Source of the DNA: Haliclona indistincta
Lineage: Eukaryota > Porifera > Demospongiae > Haplosclerida > Chalinidae
DNA: 64,000 nucleotides
Assembly: GCA_964017065.1 (NCBI GenBank)
Contig: OZ024786.1
Location: 9,739,047 to 9,803,046 of the forward strand
Reading direction: 5' to 3'
How positions within the stretch are numbered: position 1 is the stretch's first letter; each line of letters starts with the position of its first letter. The notes beneath the pieces were generated by a model. The model saw nothing but the letters and a program-made list of their open reading frames with translations, did not search any database and was not told the origin of the DNA. Positions 42,876-54,856 of the stretch are shown piece by piece. A program made the translations under genes and the position numbers.

Positions 42876-45800
42876 ATGGATGCGGAGCGGATTCTCAGAA
42901 AGCTTGACGAAGTCAAAGATTGCATAAGCAGCGAGCCAAGAAGGACAGCAGCTAAAAGCATTGGTTAGTTAATTTATGTTCATGGTCACAATAGTGCATC
43001 CAATAAATTAAGTCCGCGCTACAGCTGAGTATAGACAACTTATTGGTAAAGGATTGTCAATCCAACGAGAGAAGAAGAGTGTTTTAGGTGGAGGAGGAAA
43101 GAGCAAGTCTGGTAAAAATGTGATGGTAAGCAAGCAAACACGGTACCAATAGGCTCGTTCCCAGCCCATAGCTCCAATAGAGGGCCTTGATATACACTGT
43201 CTGCATGTGCATGTTCCATGCATGTCTGTCTGCTGTAGATATTTTCAACAACACTATTTAATTTTGTGCAAAAAAGTCTTTAAATGGAGTGTAGCTTCAC
43301 ACTGAATCTGGAAGAACACAAGGTATTCTGTCACTGAGAAGCACCCTGCAACTTTTGATCATACCCACTGTACACAGTTTTTATACTGCCCACGCATTTG
43401 CATGATTTTATGTGCATGCATATGTTTACCAGGCACTAGTCTAGCTCTTTTTGCAGAGGGACAAAGCTAATTACTAATAATAGCTTGCATAGCATGAATG
43501 TGTATGCCAATGCACATGTACATGCGCTTTATGTACATAAACTATTTCATAATAATGTGTGATCCTGCTAAAAGATGTTCTGCATACTAGCAGCATAGCG
43601 GTGTGTGGTTGTTTAGTTTTCATCTTGTTCATATAATTATTTTGCTTATGATGCTGTCTATATAAAGGGTTCATTCATGCATTTAGATCCCATAGTTCAT
43701 AATAATTATTATTATTATTATTATAAGTTACTGTATTATTGTAATCATCATGCATTATTAGTTTAACGAATAGTATTAGTATGACAATATTTACATCAGC
43801 TTGCAGCATTATGCCTGTTGCTATAAAATCAACAGCTGAATCTGATTACCTTTAATGCATTGAGCCTTGCTAGCTGTTTTTTAATCAACCAAAGTGCCAG
43901 AAAAAATCTAGATGTACATGAATGTAAGGGTCCTATGATGTGCTATATTTTTGTTAAATCTTACTAGGTTAGTGTGTGCAAAATGGAGCAAAGCAAAGGA
44001 AAAGGAAGATTCCGAAAAGCAGGAGGTTATGTCGAAGTAAGAGTTAGGTCATCATCAACCTATGAAGAGTTATCCGAGGCTGCTGCCAATGCGCTGGATG
44101 TGTGCTTGTACCAGGATGATGGGGAAGAAGAAGAAGAAGACGATGATGATTTTGAGCAGGCAGCTGGTAACAAGCAACTGGCTCTCTTCCGATGCGATGG
44201 CACGAAAGTGCTAAACACATTTGTTGACGGAGACAACTGGACGATCCACAGATACATGTCAACATTCCCTTCTTACCTTCGAACGGGATCAACTGTTAAG
44301 ATGGGCGTGGGAATAGTGTACTCGGTAAAGACATTTTAAAATAATAATGAACATTAATATTTTCTTATGGTAATGCATGCAGCATCAGCCAGCTGTCAGT
44401 ACAACTGTTAGTCAGCCAGCCATACAACAGTGTCCCTCTACTTCCAAAGCACCAGCAGCAGGTATTATCTTGTGATTGATAACGCAAAGGTTGCAGGATT
44501 TCTTTTTTTATAATTATGCAGGTGAAACAGTGGATGGTAGGTTGACAACGCAGGCTATATAGTTGCTATATACAGTATCACAATTGTTATAGTGACATAC
44601 TCGGCTTTGATTGGAGGAGTTGGTGTTGACACCAGTAAAAAAGAGACGAGAGAGGCAGTTTTTAAAGATGTCCGAGCCATCTTCAGCCATGTTGAGAGGG
44701 GCAATAATTTCTACCCAGAAAACCACCACTATGTTGTCTCTACTATTGATAGAGGTAAGTATTGCATGCAAGCTACAGCTATTATAATGCTATTAGCAAA
44801 TAATGGTAGCACATTATTGTTTTTTTAGAGTATTATCCAATAATGTGGGTTAATGATGATGGCTGTTATATGGTGATGAATGATGAACATCCAGGTGTGT
44901 TTATGCATAAGTACAATTAATTATAGTAATTATTTTCTTATTGTAGTAAACATGAAGATATTATATCAAAGTCCAGATGTAGTGCATCTTGGCTTACAAC
45001 CCATCCCACTGTACTGCATTGCCTCAAGCCACAAGATGGAGTATATATATCAGTGGACATGTAGTGGACAGACTGTTGGATGTAATTCACCAGTTCTTTG
45101 GGTAGCTAATGCTGGGCTCTACCGCTGTGAAGTAACTCACAATATCACCACTCAGAAGTGTGTAACTAACTTGATCACAGTCATTGCTATTCGAAATGAA
45201 GCAGGTTAGTCGTGCAACTTCAAAAGTGTTGAGCACGTTGAGAATAAGTTGGTATTATACGTGTGCATACTGTGACTGAATAATAGTTGTAATTGTCATG
45301 TATTTTAGGTGAGTGAGTGGCTGAATGAGCGGCAAAAAGAGCATTGCATATACTTGATTTATTATTGTAGAGAAGGATGCTATTGATTTGACACGAGTTG
45401 AAGCTGATGAAGAGCATACCAGTCGCTCAAATGTTTCATCCAGACATGGTTTTGATCATGCATCTTCAGTTCACACACCTGCAAGTAGCGAACAGTCATC
45501 AAGTACACCCCCCAGTGGAAGTGCGTATGCATTTGTGCCCAACAATTACATGGTTAATTATAATGTGCATGTATATGTACAGTTTCCATGCTATTTGACA
45601 AATCTGAGATTGAGTTAGCAACGGATGGTTTTGCAATTAGTAACAGAATAGGCAAGGGTGCTTATGGAACAGTATTCCTTGCCAAGAATTTGCGGAGTGT
45701 CGGGACGACTGGCGCAATTAAGGTTTTGAATGAGGTATAATTCTATTATTTACATTGTTTAAAAATTGAGTATTATATAATAGAGTGGCGTGAAAGCAGT

Positions 45801-46896
45801 TGCAAATCGACAAGGCATAGCAGTAACTCAGTTACATACTGAAATCAAAGCTTTAACAAAGTATTACACATATTGCATAAGCTCAATAGCATATTATTTA
45901 TAAAATGCATGCAGGTATCGTCATCCAAATCTTGTAAGCCTGATGGGCTACTGTTGTGCGACAGACAATTTCATTTGTCTCGTCTATGAATACATGGAAG
46001 ATGGTAGCTTATTCCACAGATTACATTTGGCAAGGGTAGGGGTGCATGCATGCATTAACTGAGCATAATAGTTTTATACATCTATTTTTAGTCTGACGAT
46101 CCACTCAACTGGAACCAGCGTGTAAAGATACTCCAGGACACATGCCGTGGCTTGGCGTATCTGCACGCTGGAAAGCCACCTCTCATCCATCAAGACATCA
46201 AGAGGTATACTTGATAAATTGTAAATATTGACGCTTATGACATCTATTTCATTTATATATAGTCTCAACATTCTTCTTGCCCACGACACAGCAAAACTTG
46301 GTGACTTTGGGTTTGCTCTTGACATGCCAGCAAAGCATGCAGAAGATCACACTACAGCGACTTTAGTAACTGCACCCATGCTAGCCCAAACCAATGGATA
46401 CAGTCCTCCAGAAATACAAAGTGGAAAAATAAGCCCTAAATCTGATGTGTACAGTTATGGAATTGTTAGTTCATGCAAGTGCATGAATGAATTGTGTAAC
46501 TATGTCCTTATGCATGCAGGTATTACTAGAGGTGTACAGTTGCCAGAGGGCATGGTTGGAGAAAAGAGAGGACTGTGCTTTGGTTTGTTGTATGTTTAAA
46601 CATCTACATTGATTAACAACATGCAGGCTGAGCACTTAGAAGACAATCTGACAAGTCTGGACAAGTTCAAGGAAGTTTCTGATCCCAAACTGCATTTGCC
46701 CGATGAAATGCTGGCCAATTTTCTCTACTCAATTATAACAGATTGTTTGAAGCGGCATAGTCAGAGAACAACATCTGCAAAGGTATATACTTTATACTTG
46801 TCAGTCATTTACCTATATATGTAATCTGCATTAACATAGATTATGGAACGCTGGGCAACTACCATACAGCCACTCGATCATTCAGGATGCATCTGA
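42876..46896 (+). CDS. Ig-domain IRAK-like (TKL) protein kinase, transposon passenger
   Basis: Predicted Ser/Thr kinase. Seventeen exons: 42876-42963, 43025-43125, 43968-44324, 44383-44461, 44522-44536, 44593-44754, 44829-44894, 44947-45204, 45371-45520, 45583-45734, 45784-45860, 45915-46035, 46092-46204, 46263-46464, 46520-46582, 46627-46782, 46840-46896. Every phase fits; 738 residues. The N-terminal 180 residues are basic, then carry an acidic run (about 115-125) and a domain I do not recognise. An Ig-like domain (about 290-375) has LYRCEV. The kinase domain (about 435-700) has GKGAYGTVF, the AIKVL Lys, [11 protein letters not shown], the HQDIKSLN catalytic loop and GDFGFAL, so catalytic residues are present. 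It resembles IRAK and plant receptor-like kinases. No signal peptide or membrane segment was seen; cytosolic or nuclear location is inferred. One exon is only 15 bp. Confidence 0.85.
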
Positions 46897-47144
46897 CATC
46901 AGCATGCATCTGACATTATCGTGCAGCCACTAGTCATTTATCAGTATTTTATTCTTCAATATTCAAACTTGTATCTTGCACATGCATTGTCATTCATTTG
47001 AATGTCACATCACCTGCCTCATATTATCTCTTGATGACTATTTCACTTATCTATACATTGTTAATTAGATATGTATACACTTCAATACAATTATTCACAT
47101 TCACCTGACTACCTACATCTAACGCAAAACGTAACTGTACAAGG

Positions 47145-49028
47145 TCATAGCATCTCAAATAAAACGCATCTTCGCAAAATGGTGGTGGAGTCCTGGCATA
47201 TTCTGTCATAGCTGTCTCCCACAGTCCAGGAATAATTATTAGGCTGAATGCAGTTTTCAGCTCCTAAAGGATCATTATTTGCACACTATTATAGCTAATA
47301 CTGCATGAGTATTGCTAACCAACAGTACAAGGCATGTCAAAGAGATCATCTGGAATCCCTCCAGGGCAATCAGCTTTACTATTATGTCTTATTCGATGAG
47401 TATTCCAATGTCTGACAAAATCAAACAACTCCCTCTCAATGATTGGTTGAAAAACAACAGCTAAACATGCACTATAATTATTCGAAAGACAGCAAAAGTA
47501 ATTTTACAATTAAAAGCATCAACATACATGTGAGTACTACTTGATGCGTCAAAGTCTCCATTTCGTTCCATCATCTGCACAAAATTCATTCAGTAATATT
47601 TACTAAATAGCATGCATTGTCTAAAATAGTACAATGTATAATAATGCCAATTTTCGTATCGCTGTTTGTGTATGCAGAATACAGTATGCACCTTGAATGT
47701 TTCTATCCACCATCCTGTCTTGTGGCGTCTCAACTGAGACCACCAAGCTTCAATTCTCTACATAAATCAGTCAAGTAAATGTATAAATATGCATGCTTAT
47801 AAACAGTGCTTATGAATATCTATTATCCCACATTCACTAGGTAGCTGCAACATAAATAATTTAACAATAGCACATGCATGTATCATTAACCAACATATAA
47901 TAGCACATAATACCACCAACATAATATTTATACCACATTTGCAGGAGAAGTTCCATATCGGAAACTTTTTTCACCAGCTAAGCTATCATCACCACTGGAG
48001 CGCAAGCCATACTGAACAGCAGCAACAAGGCCATTCTCAGTACCACAATCGGCCCGAATAAGCGTAGGGCAACCTGCAGTAATAAAAATGAGTAAATAAT
48101 GCATGCATAGTCCGAATGCGATATAACCTCCAACATTCTGCACAGTCTCTAAAAAATAGAAAAGGATCACACTTGGGTCATGATTTGTTGTGGCTAATTT
48201 TAGCCACAATATCTTCCTGGAGAATCTATACAATAATGATAAAAAATAATGATTGGATTTAATCGCATCAGAGCTTAGCTACACACCCATCAATACACCC
48301 GTGAATACGTAGCCCAAATGGAGATAATTTGTCGTATCCATCCATATGCCAACAGAAGTTAGGACCCTATTATTATAAAAACTTAGTGATAATGATATAT
48401 GATGCATTGGACCTTGCTCAAATATACTCGTCTCTGCAGTCTATGACTTCTTCTCAAGTCAACACCATCAGGGTCTATTGCTCTCATCAGCTTCATTACA
48501 GTGTTTCTGTATGCACATGCAATAGATATTAATTGTATATTTTGCTATTCATGCAGCTAATGCACCTTGTAGCTATAACCAGATACTTGTCTCTGAGAAT
48601 TTTCCACATTGCTCTGTAGCCTACTGAGCAATTACTTGTTCTCAATTCTTTCTATAACAGTTGATGTTGTCCCATAAATACTGCATACCACATACAAACC
48701 TTAATACAATTCACAACAATTTGATCTGGTGCATAATTCCCTCTTCGAGATAATCCTAATCGTTTGAATTGCTCCTTTAACCATGTAAGTCTACTCACAA
48801 AGCATTGTAGAGAAAGGCATGAAATAACTGATGGTCATAATCATTACATACCCTCGCTCAATCCCATGAACTTCTTTTAACCGTAACAAAATCAATTTAT
48901 ATGGGCGCCATGATAAGAACATTGAACGAAGTAATTCTGAAGTTTATAATTATAAGGATTTAATAGAGATAGTACTGAGAATATTGCAAACCATCTACTT
49001 GGCGAGATGTTTTAGGATCACTTGCCAT
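47145..49028 (-). CDS. Integrase-type (rve-like DDE) transposase of the 7-kb element
   Basis: Likely enzyme for the element's movement. Exons (minus): 49028-48992, 48936-48852, 48790-48700, 48651-48566, 48506-48413, 48366-48287, 48225-48128, 48073-47934, 47757-47692, 47574-47528, 47471-47320, 47263-47145. Phases agree throughout; 364 residues. The N-terminal helix-turn-helix part has [17 protein letters not shown]. The catalytic core has [15 protein letters not shown] (first Asp), [15 protein letters not shown] (second Asp) and [13 protein letters not shown] (Glu), matching the integrase-core proteins common in invertebrates and fish. Convergent with the kinase gene, 3' ends about 250 bp apart. 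Intact. Confidence 0.85.
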
Positions 49029-49308
49029 TGGCTCCACCCCAGCAAGCTTAGCTAGCTGGACTGAAATGACAGACCCTTAACGAGACAAGTTCGATAATGG
49101 AAGGATAGTTGGTCTAAAGAAAATGGCAGGGCATCCCTATTACTGTGTAACACACTGCCGGAACCAATGATTGGAGTCGAGTCGAGTCGAATAGACTGCT
49201 ATGAAAATGGCGAACACGATGAGATAGGCGTGACTATTTCAATAGCGCGCGGCGCAGCGCGCGGCCAGCCACAACAACGCTTAACGGTGGATAGTCAGGC
49301 CGCGTCAA

Positions 49309-49494
49309 ATTGTTGCTATTGGCGGTGCAAACTTGCTATTGGCGGTGCAAACTTGCTATTGGCGGTGCAAACTTGCTATTGGCGGTGCAAAACTTGCTAT
49401 TGGCGGTGCAAAACTTGCTATTGGCGGTGCAAAACTTGCTATTGACGGTGCTAAACTTGCTATCGGCGGTGCAAAAAGTTGCTATCGGCGATAA
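49309..49494 (-). repeat. Right subterminal iterons of the 7-kb element
   Basis: Nine near-identical copies of TTGCTATTGGCGGTGCAAAC, the reverse complement of the left iteron. The inner copies are the most uniform and the outer ones drift (TTGCTATCGGCGG). The right array is longer and more regular than the left. Confidence 0.9.
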
Positions 49495-49559
49495 TAGTCA
49501 CAGTAGCAAAGCGACTGTCTGGGCCACTATACAAGTTGTAGTGGTTTGTTTCTTGATAG

Positions 49560-49920
49560 CTAGCAATAAATCCATCTGGATGAAAGAGGGAGTGTCAAGA
49601 CATTAGAGATCCTAGAAACTCTACAGTAAAAATTATAAAGATAGTAAAACTTTACACTAACCATGACAACAGCCGTCTGTAAACTGTAAACACACATAGT
49701 TTTGTTGCGATCACTAAGCAGTGCCACAGCACATGACAAAACCAGGAGAACCTGTGCAATAAGGAATAGAGACATGAGCTATGACATGTCACACATACAA
49801 GATCAGCTGCTACCTGTTTACAAAATGAATGTTCTTTTGACATAACGCTTCCTACTGTTGTGGGTTTTGAACCATTAATTGGCTCTGGTAGAAGTTCAGA
49901 ATCAAACTGTTAGAGCACAC
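49560..49920 (-). pseudogene. Right flank of the 7-kb insertion: probable piggyBac-related remnant
   Basis: 49532-49690 continues the repeat interrupted by the insertion. A minus frame upstream of it (ELLPEPINGSKPTTVGSVMS, about 49910-49850) may be a remnant of the same old element. No domain can be named. Confidence 0.3.
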
Positions 49921-50005
49921 ACACACACACACACACACACACGCAATAATCGAGGTTCACCCCGCCACACACATAAAACACACACACACACAGTCACACA
50001 TACCA
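49919..50005. repeat. (CA)n microsatellite, interrupted
   Basis: ACACAC runs at 49917-49942 and 49970-49992, separated by a unique stretch. Confidence 0.9.
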
Positions 50006-50162
50006 GGGGTGGGCGATAGTACCGATTACGTTTGAAAATGCCAAACAAAATGTGTTCGGAAATATGTTCTAACACACACATTTTTCAATAGGGCGCGGTG
50101 TGGTTGGTCTCAAATCTTCCTCCTTCAACAGCTTCAAATCTTTCCATACTGTCGTTTGATGT

Positions 50163-50414
50163 TTAGCAGTTCCTAACAATAAATTGTGCATCGTGTCTAT
50201 CACATGATGCTGGACTATGTAGCCTTAAACTTCTGAGTATCGTACTCCATATTTTTTCACCATGTCGCGTTTGTCTTTTGGCTGTAGTTGCTTTCTCAAC
50301 TATTTTAACTTGGTCTATGTGTTTTTTGAGCCTTTTGTCTCTTTCATAGCCAGAGTAATCACTTTTTCCAAACACAACCTGGAAAACTTTTTTGCATTTC
50401 GAACACCCAAGCAC
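50163..50414 (-). pseudogene. tnp2/KDZ-type transposase-domain fragment
   Basis: The minus frame starts MLGCSKCKKVFQVVFGKSDY and continues SGYERDKRLKKH. A C-x-x-C followed by an aromatic DYSG-aromatic motif is characteristic of the Cys-rich region in tnp2-like transposase-domain proteins of invertebrates (from memory). The downstream catalytic motifs are missing. Confidence 0.5.
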
Positions 50415-50654
50415 TGCTGAGAATTAGCTAAACCCACAAACTTTCCTAGTCGCTGGTAAATCACAAGTGATACAGGTAAGTGCGAACCAAACTGGTACTA
50501 CACCATATAGAGATGCTTTGTGATCATCAGGGCTCAAAATAAGTATGACAAGCAATAACAAAAATATGACTGATCCTAAGGTTTAGCTACCGGCCATACC
50601 CAAAATTTATTATTAATTACTGCTTGGTTATGAAAAAAGATGATAAGTGTTCAA

Positions 50655-50731
50655 TAGCAAGTACAATTAGATGTCATCGTGATCAATGTCAGGCAAGTAC
50701 AATTAGATATCATCGTGATCAATGTCAGAAT
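50655..50731. repeat. 37-38 bp tandem duplication
   Basis: AGCAAGTACAATTAGATGTC ATCGTGATCAATGTCAG occurs twice in tandem with one or two mismatches. Confidence 0.85.
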
Positions 50732-50819
50732 CTTCATAGGAATCATCTGGTAAAAGCAGTTTCGATGTCAGTCTCTCAGTCAGTTCGGAGAGGACGTCTC
50801 CACACAAGGACTTCCTGAC

Positions 50820-51960
50820 ATGTCGAGGACTCCATGTAACAAGAGTAGGAAAATGCCTAATCATGATTCTAATTATGTGAATTTATTTTAATTTTACAGT
50901 ATCCCACTCGTCTAATGCTAAAGGCATCTCAGCTCTTATTAATAGTAACAGTACTAAAATGTATTTTCTCTTCTACCCTATTTTAGTTTATGTTATAAGT
51001 TAAGTACTCAAGAAGAATTTCAGTAACACATCGACCTTAGTAAATGACGAGATAACTTGTACAAGCTTGTAGCTGTCACTGTGCAGAAGAGAACATTTTT
51101 AGTGTCTTTGATAAATTTTTGCCTTTTTTTACTTTCTTAGCACACACACACACTCACATACACATACACACTCACATACACACTCACAAACACACACTCA
51201 CATACACACACACACTAACATACACACATACACACACACACACTCACATACACACACACACACACGTGCACATATACACACACACACTGAAGGAATAAGA
51301 TCTTGCACTAATTTCTAATCTTTTTATGGTGAGTGAAGTATGTTGTGTATAACACTTACATTGTTTTTTTTGAGTAGATATTAACAGGATGCATCTTCTG
51401 ACTCTTCAAATTCTTCCGATTCTTCCAACATTCTCCACGCTTATAGAGCCGCCTCACTTTCTTTCAAATCCATACTTGAACAAACACTGGAGTGAAAACG
51501 ATTTAAAATAAGCTATTATAAGTACAATTGTCAGCTACAGCCTCCAAACCACAGTAATAGATGCTAATGTTAATCTACTGAGTGAAACCATTGATAGAAC
51601 AGTACAGTACAAGAAACTATGCCTACAAATCAGAGCGTACTACGTGACGTCATGTTGAGGTGGTCTATGCGTGTTCTGTGTGTAGCAGTGATTACTAATT
51701 AGCAGCAGACAAACATTTACATTGTAGCTTTTGCCTGTACAGCTTCCTTTAGCTCCTTTTCTAGTGCCTTTGTTGTTTTATTGAATGGTGTTTCATTATT
51801 TCATACTACCAGCCTTGAATGGATGCCAGCACTGGCGCCTCACGGCAAACTGGGTTCTATGACTTAAACTGCATGTACATGCACCATAATATTCATGCAC
51901 AAGACAACAGTCAGCAACAGTGAGCCTGGGATTGAAAGATTGGTTGAGAAAACCAGGAGG
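50820..51960. other. Intergenic with a (CA)n-type microsatellite at 51141-51290
   Basis: CACACA, CTCACATACA and ACATACAC words alternate over about 150 bp. No coding frame of note is present on either side. The block ends at the fold-back element. Confidence 0.7.
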
Positions 51961-51966
51961 AGGTAA

Positions 51967-53787
51967 TAGTCGGGTGGCTTATGTCCAAATTTTCAGGTTT
52001 TGGGGACGTTGCGGATAAAAGCACCAAACTTTGTACATTTATTCACTAGTACATATGAAGTAATTTCAGGGTAGGTACCACCTCTGAAACCAATCTTAAC
52101 ATAGGAAAATAATTAATTAAAAAATTTGCAGCGTCAGCAAAAAATTACAAGAAATTCTGGTGATGTTGCAGATAAAAGCACCAAACTTTGTACATTTATT
52201 CACTAGTACATATCAAGTAATTTCAGGGTAGGTGCAATCTCTGAAACCAATCATAACATAGGAAAATAATTAATTAAAAAATTTGCCGCGTCAGCAAAAA
52301 TTATAAGAAATTCTGGTGATGTTGCAGATAAAGGCACCAAGCTTTGCAAACTTATTCACTACTACATATCAAGTAATTCCATGGTAAGTACCACTTCTGA
52401 AAAAATTCCTAACATAGGAGAATATAATCATAATTATTAAAAATTGTCGCAGCATTTTCAGCAGATTACTCGGTAGTCTAAGAAACAACTCAGCAGAATT
52501 TAGTATACAATTTATTTGTTGCAATTACATGTGGCTACACAGCTCTGTACAGTTCTACTGGGCTTTCCTACATGAATATCTTGCACTACCGGCAGCCCTT
52601 GTCACTCTTGCAGCCACATTTTACCAGTTCACTGCAGGCTGCATGCAGAGGAGAGTGGCAGTGTGTACCACACTGGCAGCCAAGACATATTCTCCTCATT
52701 CAATGTCGAACGGTACTCTTCTCGTGAGGGTGATTCTTGTTGTGGCTGGTCGCTGATAGTCCAAATTCCAGTCTGATAGGGTACAAGTTTCGAAGTGCAA
52801 CATTAACAGTGGGGTTTTTCGATGCCTCGAACGCTTTACTGTTGCAATTTATATGATAGGACAAGCAGTTTGGAGTATGTATAAACGAAGCATGAAGAGA
52901 GCTGTTTTGTCAAAAGGACCGAACAATGGAAAACATGCATACCTCCAATGCAAGATGCTCTGCAACAGCACTCGAAACTGTAAAGTGTATCCTATCAGGC
53001 TGGAATTTGGACTACCAGCGACCAGCCACAACAAGAAGCACCCTCACCACAAGAGTACGGTCGGACATTGAATGAGGAGAATTTGTCTTGGATGCCAGTG
53101 TGGTACACACTGCCACTATCCTCTGCAGCCTGCAGTGAACTGGTAAAATGTGGCTGCAAGAGTGACAAGGGTTGCCGGTATTGCAAGATGTTCATGTAGG
53201 TAAGCCCAGTGGAACTGTACAGAGCTGTGTAGCCACATGTAATTGCAACAAATAAATTGTATACTAAATTCTGCTGAGTTGTTTCTTAGATAGAGTAATC
53301 AAGATTTGCTGACAATGACATTGCATTTTTTAATAATTATTATGATTTATTTTCTTATGTTAAGAATTCTTTCAGAAGTGGTACTTACCATAGAATTACT
53401 TGATATGTACTAGTGAATAAATTTACAAAGTTTGGTGCCTTTATCTGCAACATCACCAGAATTTCTTGTAATTTTTTGCTGACGCTGCAAATTTTTAAAT
53501 TAATTATTCTCTTATGTTAAGATTGGTTTCAGGCGTGGTACCTACCCTGAAATTACTTGATATGTACTAGTGAATAAATGTACAAAGTTTGGTGCTTTTA
53601 TCTGCAACATCACCAGAATTTCTTGTAATTTTTTGCTGACGCTGCAAATTTTTTTCATTAATTATCAAGAACGGTTTCAGAGGTGGTACCTACCCTGAAA
53701 TTACTTCATATGTACTAGTGAATAAATGTACAAAGTTTGGTGCTTTTATCCGCAACGTCCCCAGAATTTCCTTAAGCCACCTGACTA
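51967..53787. mobile_element. 1.8-kb fold-back (giant inverted-repeat) element with TAA duplication
   Basis: TAA flanks both sides (51964-51966 and 53788-53790). The ends read TAGTCgGGTGGCTTA and, from the right, TAGTCaGGTGGCTTA. Each arm is about 800 bp. The outer part holds three tandem copies of an about 170-bp unit (GATAAAAGCACCAAACTTTG … CAGCGTCAGCAAAAAATTAC). The inner part is a single-copy inverted stretch, and about 200 bp lies between the arms (about 52790-52985). Reading frames inside are symmetric and not convincing. The duplication size fits PIF/Harbinger-type MITEs, but the superfamily is uncertain. Confidence 0.85.
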
Positions 53788-53853
53788 TAAGTGACAACAT
53801 TGACAAAACAAGGTGTGAAAAATAGAGAGGTCAACTAAGAGAACACACAGCTA

Positions 53854-54156
53854 TCAAGAACTCACAAGGAAGACAGGGTGGCAGAGGAAGACAGCGTCGA
53901 GGGAGAAACCTGAATTCCTTACATACACTTGCACAACAATATGATGAACAGTGAAGAGAGAGGCATGACTGAAAACCACATTTTGTTTATTCACAGTATC
54001 CAGTAAAACCCAACGGTCTGAAATAAACCGGATATCTACTAACATGCCCACTGCACTAACAAGCCCAGAGAAAGACAGGCTGGGAACAGCGCTTAGAACT
54101 GAATGACTCGACATGGAATACAGAGAAAAGGAAACTTGTGGATGTGGATGTGACAT
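53854..54156 (-). CDS. Open frame of 100 residues, not recognised
   Basis: Hydrophobic and Ser/Val-rich, with SDRWVLLDTVNKQNVVFSHA. It has no upstream or downstream exon that I could join. It may be a remnant of a larger gene or chance. Confidence 0.2.
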   Translation of the reverse strand: MSHPHPQVSFSLYSMSSHSVLSAVPSLSFSGLVSAVGMLVDIRFISDRWVLLDTVNKQNVVFSHASLFTVHHIVVQVYVRNSGFSLDAVFLCHPVFLVSS

Positions 54157-54856
54157 ACATTATGATATTGGTTCATGCCTGCGAACTACACAGCAGTAGC
54201 GAAGTTGGAAGATCCCTACTGGGCTGCGTACAAGTGATTAATTTTCCCATGTCAACCGGCCGGCAAACGTCAGTGCTGTTAGTCAAGCAAACGAGCCATA
54301 ACTGTCTCCATCCTGGTCAGAGCTAGGTTCTCACTGTTGAGAAAATCGACAAATTGTGAAAAAGTTTTTAAATCCCTTTCATTTTCAGTAGTTCTCATGA
54401 TATGGCTATTGCTGATACCGTTTTTTCTGTTTTTTTTTTCTATTGCTGATACCGTTTTTTATATTTTACCAATTCAACTTAGTTAGGTTGTAACTTTGCT
54501 CTCCCTAGGCCAATTCCTGCAATTCAAGCACCGTTCTGATCGCAGAAGACAGGGCCATTTAAAGAAGATCTGGAAAAGGCTTAAATAGGGTTTTTTAATG
54601 TTCGTTTGGAATCGTTAACTTACATTTATATATATTCAACACACTAGCAACAATTTAACAAACTTACAAGCTAAGCAACAGTAGTGAACTAGACAGAGGG
54701 ACAGACAGCCAGGGAGCGATTTGACAGGATCGATGAGAACAGCTGCGCTTACAGGACAAGACACAATGCAACTTGCACGCTCGCTTGCAAGAGCTAGATA
54801 TATAGAGACCTAGAATGCCACACCCAGTTATTGCGCAATTTCCACGTGAGTCGAAA

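Larger units (their letters stand above)
42572..49531. mobile_element. Complete 6,960-bp transposon carrying an integrase-type transposase and an IRAK-like kinase gene
   Basis: Seen: the left end TATAGTGGCCCAGAGAGTCG and the right end, read inward, TATAGTGGCCCAGACAGTCG. The 6-bp duplication CAAGTT lies at 42566-42571 and 49532-49537. The flanks together match an uninterrupted copy at 33241-33470, which confirms one insertion of the whole segment. Inverted arrays of an about 19-20 bp iteron lie just inside each end. Contents: a 17-exon kinase gene on the plus strand and a 12-exon transposase gene on the minus strand, both intact. The TAT…ATA termini, 6-bp duplication and integrase-like transposase fit what I recall of the IS3EU superfamily. 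The superfamily is inferred; the boundaries are well supported. Confidence 0.88.

Noticed and set aside
44044..44292. Minus-strand frames opposite kinase exon 3
   Set aside because: The plus-strand exon fits splice phases and the acidic run; the antisense frames do not fit any gene.
43981..44339. A single-exon acidic protein gene starting at 43983
   Set aside because: It is better explained as exon 3 of the kinase gene, with an acceptor just upstream and matching phases.
49167..49606. Frames encoding repeated CYWRCK / LLLAVQN words
   Set aside because: These come from translating the subterminal iteron array, so they are not protein genes.
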